Source: Delphinapterus leucas
Taxonomy: Eukaryota > Chordata > Mammalia > Artiodactyla > Monodontidae
NCBI RefSeq assembly: GCF_002288925.2
Contig: NW_022098024.1
Location: 3,278,962 to 3,342,961 of the forward strand
Length of the DNA: 64,000 nt
Reading direction: 5' to 3'
Shown in pieces: positions 55,603 through 64,000 of the stretch (positions within the stretch are counted from its first letter, which is position 1; each line of letters starts with the position of its first letter). A model generated the notes under the pieces. That model saw nothing but the letters and a program-made list of their open reading frames with translations. It made no database searches and had not been told where the DNA came from. The translations under genes were made by a program, and so were the position numbers.

Positions 55603-56084
55603 AATGTTGACCTTAATCATCAGGAATCGGTAGTGTTTGTCAGGTTTCTTCACTGTAAAGTTATTCATTTTCCCCCTTTATTTTTACTGCTTAGGAATAT
55701 TCTGAACTTTGGATATACCAGTTTGTGTATACACTCACCCATTGAAGGACACCTTAGTGGTTTCCATTTTTTAGAGATTTTGAATAAAGCTGCCATTTAT
55801 ACCATATAGATGTTCATGTGCAAGTATTATAAGGATATAAGTTTGCTGTGTATATACCTAGAAGCACTGTTGCTGAATCATATAGTAAGACTATGCTTAT
55901 TAATGTTATAAAAATCGATAAATTGTCTTCCAAAGTGGCTGTATGATTTTGCATCCCCTTTCAAAATGAACAAGAGTTCTTGTTCATCCACATCTTCACC
56001 AGCAACTGTTGTCAAGTTTTTTGAATTTTAGACATTCTAATTGGTATATAGTGGTTCTGGGTCTATATTTCTTTGTACACACAT

Positions 56085-56250
56085 TTACAGTGTCATTTCT
56101 CACATTTCATGGTATGTCTTTATTGTCTCCATTACTAGAGCCCCTTAGGGTAAGGTTTATATCTTATTCACCGTAAGCTCTCAGTGTCTGACAAATAGTA
56201 GGTGATTATTTTTGTAATGAAGGCAAGATTGGATGAAAGAACAAAAGAAT
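56085..56250 (+). mobile_element. L2 3' terminus
   Basis: 'ctttattgtctccattacta', 'agagccccttagggtaaggt', 'ttatatcttattcaccgtaa' and 'acaaatagtaggtgattatt' follow the L2 3' end. Confidence 0.7.
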
Positions 56251-58505
56251 TGTGTCTAATAAATAAATGCAAACATGATTTGAGTAATTGAATGTGTTGA
56301 AGAATCAGACTGATAGTGATAATTTGTTTGGCATTATGTTAAGAGTTCATTACATTGGATCTGGCTTCTCCTGAAACCCACCCCCCCCCGCCAATTAATT
56401 TCCTTTTTAAAAATATTGTTCTTTGAAAAATGTTCCAATAATTCATTAGAACCATCTATTGAAAAATTAATTTCCAAACAAAAATTAATTTTGTCCCATA
56501 TGTTAAAATTAATAGAGAAATTTGAAGCCAGTAAACATATTTGAACAATATTAACTTTCAAATTTGGCATGTAACTGCTTAACTATGTATTATTTGTAGA
56601 CATGGTGAGACAATATTAACAGTAAGTATATTGAGGGCAGTATATAAAAAATACATATAATGTTACAAACTAAATTGATACATATTTAGTGAATGATTTA
56701 TTCATTTATTGTTCTTCACATTAGACTGTATTCCTTACATCAAATTTATTAAGGTATATAATTATCATTTCATAGACTATGAATTTAAGACCAGTGGAAT
56801 TTAAGAAAGTTGACTAATATTACTTATTGGTTACAGTGTCAGGCCAGGATTTGAAGTTTCAGTAGGATTTATTTTATACTTCAGACTGACCATTCATATC
56901 AAATATATTTTTGATTATAGTTAATTAGTCTAAGCCAGTTAGTTTTTATTAAACTACCTATGTATAAAGTCCCTCAAAGATATAGCTATGTTATCTTATC
57001 TCCCATTACTGAATCACCTTGCTCTTTTGTAAGGCACCTTCCAGCAGAAATGTGATATAGATATCAAAATAAGTGATGATGCAGAAGAAAGCTAAAGAGA
57101 GCAAATTTATCAGAATACACTATAATCATACAAGGTGATTCATTTCCTGATTTTCCTTTTACTTCAGCTATAGTTACATTAGTTTTTCTATTGTACCCTG
57201 AGGGATTTATAAGTTATTCTTGATGTCAATGCTGTACTTCCCACAGAGTCCCCATTCTTTTAGAAATAAAATTAGAGAAAGTAGAAGAAAATCACTCAAA
57301 GATTCTCATATTTGTGCTATGTGAAAATTTATTCTCTAACCTATCTCCTGCCTCTCTTGCCAAGATTCTGGACTTTCATATACTTTTTGCTGACTGCTTG
57401 AAATTTATATTCTTTTCTCCTACTCTTTCTGAGATAGAATGTGGATGGATGTCTACTTCCAACAGTAAATCAGTTGCTCTATGCACAAAGAACATTTGTT
57501 CCAGTAAATATTTTTCCTTGATTCCTCAGCAAAGTGTGAGCCAAGAACTAAAGTCAGGCCTATGAAATGACATGAGGTTGATGCCATTGGAATGTTTTAT
57601 GTTGATTGAAAAATGTGGGAGACTAATGTTTCTTAGTGAATCAGTCGGAGAAATATGATTGATATAAGCCCTGTTGTAAGACAACTACCAAGTTGATAAG
57701 AGAATAGAAGAGAAAAAATATTAAAAGGAAAGAACTTTTAAGAATTTTTAAGAATTTTAAGTTAATATAAAACTTTTTAAGAATTTTGTATTAACTGATG
57801 CTGTGAGTTTGTTGATTTATAGAATTATGGGAAATTAGATTGGGATCATTCACTGATCCTTGCTTGATGGGTGAAATAAGTATTATGTCATTGTCATATT
57901 TTTTGAATAAACACAGTGTGGCTTTTGAACTGTGGCACCATAACGGAAGCATTAGAAAGGTTTTCGTATTTTTTGAAGGATGAGGTAAGATGTTAAAAAT
58001 AATTTAAGTGACTCAGAAAAGACTTTATTCAGCTGATGCAAATCAGGAAGTACCTGAAGAGCAGGGGGCTCCCAGTGAAGCAGAGTCAGGATTTTTATGG
58101 GATAGCGAAAAGTTGCATACCTGTCCTGGCAGTTTGGGCTTAGGTTGTTTTTTACTTTACCAAGAGAAGTTGTTGTGGACCATTGCTGTTTCCACGTCCC
58201 TTGCTCAGAGCACCGATAACCATTGCAAAAATATTTTCTGAGAACTACTTTTGCAAACCTTACATTTAATCAGGTAATCTGGGTGGGGAAGGTAAATAGC
58301 AAAAAAAAAAAAAAAAAAGGGAGAGAGAAGGGTGCAAAGGTAGAAAGCAAAAGAGGAACTGGGACCCTCTACCATGTTTGATTTAACGATTTTACATTAA
58401 GTTTAATTTAATGTTTTAATGTAAGGTAAAATATACATGTATATATTTTTTGCCTTAAAAATATATATAGCTTTCTTTGTTTCATTGTGTGTTTCTATAT
58501 ATGTA

Positions 58506-58565
<60 letters not shown>

Positions 58566-58569
58566 TGTA
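56251..58569. other. No gene; simple repeats near the end
   Basis: Unique DNA. A short C run lies at about 56381-56389, and triplicated 'aagaatttt' near 57739-57787. There is an 18-bp poly-A at about 58300-58317 and a compound microsatellite at 58506-58566. The frame at 58008-58241 lies in a moderate-GC patch that might be an unrecognised LTR. Confidence 0.45.
58506..58566. repeat. (CT)n(AT)n(AC)n microsatellite
   Basis: Three dinucleotide runs in succession, next to the 3' side of the old L1. Confidence 0.95.
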
Positions 58570-59007
58570 ACCTGTGGAGGAAGGTACAGAGTTGAGAGGA
58601 AGGTACAGAGTTTTCTCATATACTCCCTGTCCCCACTCATGCACAGACTCTTCTTATCAATATCCCCACCACAGTGGTACATTTATACAACCTATGAACC
58701 TGCATCGACACATTATTATTACACAATGCCCATAGTTTTCACTAGGGTTCACTCCTGGATTTGTACATTCAGGGTTCAGACAAATGTATAATAACATGTA
58801 CCCACTATTACAGTATCATACAGAGTAGTTTCACTGCCTTGAAAATCTTTTGTCCTCTGCCTATTCATCCTTTCTTCTCCCCTAATCTCTGGCAACCATA
58901 CATCTTTCTAATGTCTTCACAGTTTTTCCATTTCCAGGTCACACAGTTGGAATCATGCCAAATGTAGACTTCTCAGATTGGCTTCTTTCACTTAGTGATA
59001 TGCATTT

Positions 59008-59021
59008 AAGTTTTCTCCCTG
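59008..59021. repeat. SINE target-site duplication, left copy
   Basis: aagttttctccctg recurs at 59151-59164. Confidence 0.93.
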
Positions 59022-59150
59022 CCGAGACTTCCCTGGCAGTCCAATGGTTAAGATTCCAAGCTCCCAATTCAGGGGGCACAGGTTCAATCCCGGGCTGGGG
59101 AAGTAAGATCCCACATGCAGCTTGGCATGGCCAAAAAAAAAGAAAAAAAG
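59022..59150 (+). mobile_element. CHR-type SINE (short form)
   Basis: Plus strand: 'agacttccctggcagtccaa', 'ggcacaggttcaatcccggg' (B box), 'aagtaagatcccacatgcag', 'ggccaaaaaaaaagaaaaaa'. It lacks the longer cetacean body. Exact 14-bp TSD in the old L1. Confidence 0.95.
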
Positions 59151-59164
59151 AAGTTTTCTCCCTG
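59151..59164. repeat. SINE target-site duplication, right copy
   Basis: Second copy of the 14-mer at 59008-59021. Confidence 0.93.
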
Positions 59165-61897
59165 TCTTTTCATGGCTTGATAGTTCATTTCTTTTAAAAG
59201 CTGAATAATATTCCGTTGTCTGGAACTACTACAGTGTGTTTATCCATTCATCTACTGAAAGAAATCTTGGTTTTTCCCAAGTGTTGATGATTACAACTCT
59301 GTGCAGGTGTGGACCTAAGTTTTCAACTGTTGGGTAGATACCAAGGAGCATGATTGCTGGATCCTGTGGTAAGAGTATGTTTAGTTTTGTAAGAAACTGG
59401 CAAACTGTCTTCTATAGTAGCTGTACCAGTTTGCATTTCCACAAGTAATGAGTGAGAATTTGTTTCTACAAATCCTCTCCAGCATTTGATATTGTCAGTG
59501 TTCCAGATTTTGGCCATTCTGACAGGTGCGTAGTGGTATGTTCTTATTCTAACTTGCGTTTCCCTGCTAACAAATGATGTGGAGCACCTTTTTATATGTT
59601 TATTTTCCATCTGTACATCTTCTTTGGTGATGTGTCTATTAAGGGGTTTGGTCCATTTTTGGATTGGGTTGCTTGCCTTCTTATTGCTAAGTTTTAAGAG
59701 TTCTTTTGCTGTTTTGGATACCAATCCTTTATCAGATATGTGTTTTGCAAATATTTTATCCCAGTCGGGGCCTGTCTTCTCACTCTTTCACAGAGCAGAA
59801 TTTTTTAATTTTACTGAAACCCAGCTTATCATTTTTTTCTTTCATGGATCATGCCTTTGGTGTTGTATCTAAAAAGTTGCTGACAAACCTAAGTTCATCT
59901 AAAATTTCTCCTATGTTATCTTCTAAGAGTTTTACATTTTACATTAAGGTCTATGATCCATTTTGAATTAATTTTTGTAAAGGGTATAAGGTCTGTGTCT
60001 AGATTTTTTTTTTCTGCATTTGTCTAGGTTTTTCAGCATCATTTGTTGAAAAGACTATCTTTTCTCCATTGTATTGCCTTTGCTCCGTTGTCAAAAATCA
60101 GTTGATTGTATTTATGTGGCTCTATTTCTGGGCACTGTATTCTACCCTGTCTATCTGTTTATCTGTTCTTTCGCCAGTAGCACACTGTCTTGATTTTGAC
60201 AGCATTGCAGTAAGTCTTCAATTCAATTCGATAGTGTCAGTTATCCAACTTTGTTCTTCTCCTTTACAATTTTGTTGGCTCTTCTGGGTCTTTTACCTCT
60301 CTGTATACACTTTACAATCAGTTTTCTTATTCCACAAGATAATTTTCTGGGATTCTGATTGGGATTGCATGGAATCCAGAGATCAAGTTGGGAAGAACTC
60401 ACATCTTGACAATATTGAGTATTCCTATCCATAAACATGGACTATTTCTCCATTTATTTGATTCTTCTTTGATTTGATTTATCAGTTTTGCAGTTTTCCT
60501 CATGAAGAATTGTACCTGTTTTGTTAGACATATATCTTATTATTTCATTTTTAGGGGTGCAAATATAAATTGTATTGAGTTTTTCATTTTAAATCCCACT
60601 TATTTATTGCTGGTACAGGCATTAAAAAAAGTTTTATTGCACTTCACGTTATTGTGCTTTGCAGGTATTGCGTTTTTTTTACAAATTGAAGGTCTGTGGA
60701 AAACCTGCATTGAGCAAGTCTATTGGTCCCATTTTTTCCAGCAGCATTTGCTTACTTCCTGTCTCTCACATTTTGGTAATTATCACAATATTTCCAATTT
60801 CTTCATTATTATTATATTTGTTATGGTGATCTGTGATAGGTGGTCTTACAATTACTATTGTAATTGCTTTGGAGCCACTAACTGAGGCTGTATAGGATGG
60901 CAAACTCAATTAATAAATGTGTGTGTTCTGACTGCTCCACTGACCGACTGTTCCCCCATCTCTCTCCCTCTCCTTGGGCCTCCCTATTCCTTGAGACGTA
61001 GAGCAATTTTGAAATTAGGCCAGTCAGTAACCTTGCAATGACCTCTAAGTGTTCAAGTGAAAGGAAGTGTCATACATTTCCCACTTTAAATCAAAAGCTA
61101 GAAATGATTAAGCTTAGATGTGAAAAGCCTAGATAGACTGAAAATAGACCTCTTATGCCAAGTTGTGAATGCAAAGGAAAAGTTTTTGAAGAGAATTAAA
61201 AGTGCTGCTCCAGTGAATATATATATGGTAAGAAGGCGAATCAGCCTTATTGCTGATGTGGAGAAAGTGTTCACTGTCTGGATAGAAGATCAAACCAGCC
61301 ACAACATTCTCTTAGCCAAAACCTAATCCAGATGAAGGTCCTAACTCTCTTCAGTTCTATGAAGGTTGAGAGAGGTGAGGAAGCTGCAGGAGAAAAGTTT
61401 GAAACCAGCAGAGGTTGGTTCATGTGGTTTAAGTAAAGAAGCCATCTCCATAACATAAAAGTGCAGGGAAAGCAGCAAGTGCTGATGCAGAAGCTGCAGC
61501 AAGTTATCCAGAAAACCTCTCTCAGACGATTAATGAAGGCAGCTACATTAATCAGCAGATTTTCAATGTAGATGAAACAGCCTTCTATGGGAAGAAGATA
61601 CCATCTAGGACTTTCATAGCTGAAGAGGAGAAGTCAATGCCTGGCTTCAAAGCTTCAAAAGACAGGCTGATTCTTTTGTTAGGCGCTAATGCAGCTGGTG
61701 ACTTTAGGTTGAAATCAGTGCTCATTTTCCACACTGAAAATCCTAAGATCCTTAAGAATTATACTAAATTTCTCTTGCCTGTGCTTTAGAAATGGAACAA
61801 CAAAGCCTGAATGACAGCATATCTGCTTACAGCATGGTTTACTGAATGTTTTAAGCCCACTGTTGAGACCTACTCCTCAGGAAAAAAAATTCTTTTC

Positions 61898-61908
61898 AAA
61901 ATACACTC
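61898..61908. repeat. L1 target-site duplication, left copy
   Basis: aaaatacactc recurs at 61976-61986, inside Tigger1. Confidence 0.88.
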
Positions 61909-61975
61909 TGATTCACTTCATTGTGCAGCAGAAACTAACACAATATTGTAAAGCAATTATACTCCAATTTAAAAA
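61909..61975 (+). mobile_element. 67-bp L1 3'-end insertion
   Basis: Plus strand: 'tgattcacttcattgtgcag', 'cagaaactaacacaatattg', 'taaagcaattatactccaat', then a short A tail. This is the last part of the L1 3'UTR. An 11-bp TSD flanks it, and the Tigger1 consensus is continuous if it is removed. Confidence 0.9.
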
Positions 61976-61986
61976 AAAATACACTC
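61976..61986. repeat. L1 target-site duplication, right copy
   Basis: Second copy of the 11-mer at 61898-61908. Confidence 0.88.
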
Positions 61987-63018
61987 ATTGACAATGCAGC
62001 CGATCACTCAAGAGCTCTGATAGAGATGTACACAGGATTAATGTTGCTTTCATGCCTACTAATGCAGTATTCACTCTGCAGACCATGGATCAAGGAGTAA
62101 TTTTGACTTTCAAGTTTTATTATTTAAGAAATACATTTTTCAAGGCTATAGCTTCCATAGATAGACCTGGGCAAAGTAAATTGAAAACCTTCTGGAAAGG
62201 AGTCACGATTCTAGTTGCCATTAAGTACATCTATGATTCATGAGAAGAAATCACAATATACATATTAACAGGAGATGAGAAGAACCAACCTTCCTGGATG
62301 ACTTTGAGGGGTTCAAGAATTCAATGGAGTAAGTAACTGCAGATGTGGTAGAAACAGCATGAGAACTAGAATTAGAAGTGCAGCCTGAAGATGTGACTGA
62401 ATTGCCGCAATCTCATGATAAAACTGTAATGAATGAGGAGTTGCTTCTAATGGATGAGTAAAGAAAGTGGTTTCTGGAGATGGAATCTACTTCTGGTGAA
62501 GATACTGTCAAGATTGTTGAAATGACAACAAAAGATTTAGGATATTACATAAACTTTGTTGATAAAGCAGAAGCAGGTTTTGAAAGAAGTTCTACCGTGG
62601 GTAAAATGCTGTCAAATAGCATTGCATGCTGTAGAGAAATTGTTTGTGAAAGGAAGAGTCAATTGAGGCAGCAAACTTCATTGTTGTCTGATTTAAGAAA
62701 TTGACACAGGCATCCTAACCGTCAGCAACCACCACCCTGATCAGTCAGCAGCCGTCAACACTGAGCAAGAACCAGCACAAAGACTATGACCTGCTGAAGG
62801 CTTAGATAATGGTTAGCACTTTTTAGCACTAAAGAATTTTTAAACTAAGATATGCACATTATTTTTTTGACATAATGCTATTGCACATTTAATAGACTAC
62901 AGTATGGCTAAACAACTTTTATATGCACTGGGAAACAAAAATTTGACTTTATTTCCATATGTGCTTTATTGGTGGAAGTGTAAAATCAAACCTGTAATAT
63001 CCCTGAGCTATGCCTATA

Positions 63019-63240
63019 CATACAGGAAACCCATTGATCTTTATATATTAACCTTGTATCCTTCAACCTCACTGTAATTGCTTATTAGTTACAGGAGTTT
63101 TCTGTCAATTCTTTCAGATTTTCTACATAGTCGATTGTATCATATCATCTATGAGCAAAGACAGTTTTACTTTTTCCAACTGTGTATACCTTTTGCTTCA
63201 TTTCTTGTTCCATTGCGTTAGCTAGGACAATTGTTTCTTT
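63019..63240 (-). mobile_element. Old L1M, continuation after Tigger1
   Basis: The L1 resumes: 'ttatatattaaccttgtatc', 'ttgcttattagttacaggag', 'gattttctacatagtcgatt', 'gagcaaagacagttttactt', 'cattgcgttagctaggacaa'. This is the ORF2 RT region in reverse, directly next in order to the block ending at 60613. Confidence 0.9.
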
Positions 63241-63359
63241 TAAAAAAATATATCCTGAAGTATTACTCAGTGATATTATGATACTGAAATGTAGGAAAAA
63301 GAAGAGAGCTTTAAACAAGACTTGTTCAGTTTCAGAATGTAATTTCACTCATCTAATGT

Positions 63360-63450
63360 ACTTTGATATTATAAGCAAGGAAACTTAAGTTTAGGTGACT
63401 TGACCAAGATCACACTAGCTTAGTACTGAAAGGGATACTAACCTTTCTCT
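63360..63450 (-). mobile_element. MIR fragment
   Basis: 'taagcaaggaaacttaagtt', 'aggtgacttgaccaagatca', 'cactagcttagtactgaaag' are in reverse MIR order. Confidence 0.65.
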
Positions 63451-63454
63451 ATCT

Positions 63455-63680
63455 CAGTGATTTTCAACGGTAAGTGATTTTGTGCCCCGGGGATGTTTGG
63501 CAATCTATGGAGCCATTTTTGATGGTCACCACTTGGGAAAAGGGGTTGCCACTGACATCTAGTGGGCAGAGATCAAGTATGCTGCTAAATATCCTACAGT
63601 ATATAGGACATCCTCCCCCAGAAAAGATTCATTGTGCAAAATGTCAGTAAGTCCACAGTTCAGAGGTTGAGAAACTCTAG
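63455..63680 (+). mobile_element. MER20 (hAT-Charlie MITE)
   Basis: Full-length-sized MER20: 'cagtgattttcaacggtaag' (left TIR), 'ccccggggatgtttggcaat', 'ctggagacatttttggt'-like 'tatggagccatttttgatgg', 'tgacatctagtgggcagaga', 'gctgctaaatatcctacagt', right end 'gaggttgagaaactctag'. Non-autonomous DNA element. MER20 copies have been co-opted as enhancers in placental mammals; nothing here shows activity. Confidence 0.9.
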
Positions 63681-63829
63681 GTGCTAGCTGTATTATTTAA
63701 GCTAATACAAAGTGCTAAAGCAAATTTTAGTTGCTTACATAATGGAAATCTATCCTTGCTCAGTTGAGTCCAGTGCAACTGTTCCTGATTGGGAGACTCT
63801 TCTTAAATCTATTATTCAGGTTGCCAGAT

Positions 63830-64000
63830 GTTATCTATTGCTACATAACAGGTTACTCTTATGTTTAAGTTACTCATAAACTAAAGTGGCTTCAACAACA
63901 ACAACAACCCATGTATTGTATCTTATAATTTCTGTGGGCCAGAAATTTGGGAGCAGCTTGTCTGGGCAGTTCTGGCTCAGAGTTTCTCATGAAGACTCAG
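63830..64000 (-). repeat. MLT1-type LTR, runs off the window
   Basis: Reverse MLT1 end: 'gttatctattgctacataac', 'taaagtggcttcaacaacaa', 'cttataatttctgtgggcca', 'gaaatttgggagcagcttgt', 'ggcagttctggctcagagtt', 'tctcatgaagactcag'. Its 5' part lies beyond 64000. Confidence 0.85.

Larger units (their letters stand above)
54830..56080 (-). mobile_element. Old L1M 3'UTR and ORF2 end, host of a CHR SINE
   Basis: Minus-strand L1. 3'UTR blocks are 'cttcatcccttcaatggaga', 'tttgtagaatgcccttcaat', 'atcacatcatatcaagggta', 'tagtgtttgtcaggtttctt' and 'ttcactgtaaagttattcat'. They are followed by the ORF2 end: 'acccattgaaggacacctta', 'ttgaataaagctgccattta', 'aattgtcttccaaagtggct' and 'ttcatccacatcttcaccag'. 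The SINE at 55371-55585 splits the 3'UTR. Confidence 0.8.
58570..60615 (-). mobile_element. Old L1M, 3' part of a nested host
   Basis: Minus-strand L1. 3'UTR blocks ('catatactccctgtccccac', 'cactagggttcactcctgga', 'cctctgcctattcatccttt', 'gattggcttctttcacttag') are followed by ORF2 in reverse ('caaggagcatgattgctgga', 'cacatcttgacaatattgag', 'tttgcagttttcctcatgaa'). A SINE interrupts at 59022 and Tigger1 at 60616. The minus-strand frame at 59323-59724 is an eroded ORF2 C-terminus. Confidence 0.9.
61038..62815 (+). pseudogene. Tigger1 transposase, decayed
   Basis: Tigger transposases are pogo-type enzymes with an N-terminal CENP-B-like helix-turn-helix and a DDE catalytic domain. The expected start is ATG at 61038 (M-T-S-K-C-S-S-E-R-K). 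Recognisable coding blocks are at about 61160-61326, the first catalytic-Asp region 'caatgtagatgaaacagcct' (about 61565), the second-Asp region 'cattgacaatgc' (61987-61998), 62052-62243 and 62480-62704 ([20 protein letters not shown]). Stops and frameshifts abound, and a 67-bp L1 tail plus TSD sits just before the second catalytic motif. Confidence 0.88.
60616..63016 (+). mobile_element. Tigger1 DNA transposon (pogo/Tc1-mariner)
   Basis: Near full-length (2.4 kb) Tigger1. The left terminus starts CAGGCATT at 60616 and continues 'gttttattgcacttcacgtt' and 'acaaattgaaggtctgtgga'. The right terminus ends 'gagctatgccta' (63005-63016), complementary to the left end with decay. TA target dinucleotides flank it at 60614-60615 and 63017-63018. 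The host L1 resumes on the right. Long inactive. Confidence 0.93.

Noticed and set aside
60502..62704. Transposase-like frames as an active or domesticated gene
   Set aside because: Tigger1 transposase is broken by many stops and by an L1 insertion; no long frame spans the DDE domain.
1..64000. CRISPR array, operon, phage or bacterial system
   Set aside because: Composition, SINE/LINE content and absence of compact genes show vertebrate nuclear DNA; the direct repeats seen are TSDs, tandem duplications or microsatellites.

Overview
This is 64 kb of AT-rich, gene-poor mammalian nuclear DNA, most likely from a cetacean (whale, dolphin or porpoise). The host call rests on five tRNA-derived CHR-type SINEs. 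Several carry the long cetacean form of the body and most have clean target-site duplications (TSDs). It is also supported by young L1 copies of the cetartiodactyl type and by the usual eutherian background of MIR, L2, MLT1, MER20 and Tigger1. I could not assign any protein-coding host exon. The long open frames are shadows of L1, SINE or LTR sequence, or chance.

Layout. 1-11 kb: old L1/HAL1-like and L2 remnants and a probable ERVL-type LTR. 11-21 kb: an L1-rich block holding a 5'-truncated L1 with a 17-bp TSD (11282-12609), a small inverted (twin-primed) L1 inside an older L1 (13303-13455), an L1MA-type fragment (14.7-15.4 kb), and a nearly end-to-end minus-strand L1 (16105-20743). That L1 keeps its 5' end and 3' end but has lost about 2 kb between ORF1 and ORF2. 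Its GC-rich 5'UTR carries an antisense SINE-like segment. 22.8-25.1 kb: a two-LTR MLT1 (MaLR) element with its internal region. 27-31 kb: a solo MLT1A-type LTR, MIR, a CHR SINE, a perfect 43-bp palindrome and two L2 copies. 33.7-38.3 kb: an LTR-like repeat with expanded TA and GA tracts, then a twin-primed L1 that split a MIR. 40.9-44.2 kb: old L1M, MIRs and a 200-bp polypurine tract.

44.3-45.2 kb is the only non-repeat region with gene-like regulatory character. It is a compact CpG island with tandem CRE-like sites, an NRF1-like site and splice-donor-like sequences pointing outward on both strands, so it is a candidate bidirectional promoter. 46.8-56.3 kb: old L1M hosts into which two young L1 3' ends and three CHR SINEs inserted, plus a tail-only retroinsertion candidate at 49.7 kb. 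58.6-63.2 kb is a four-element nest: an old minus-strand L1M is interrupted by a CHR SINE and by a 2.4-kb Tigger1 DNA transposon, and the Tigger1 is itself interrupted by a 67-bp L1 tail. The window ends with MIR, MER20 and a minus-strand MLT1 LTR.

The elements do not form a pathway. What the window records is the order of retrotransposition events. Family names come from recognising consensus-like sequence, not from a database search, and the boundaries of old repeats are approximate.
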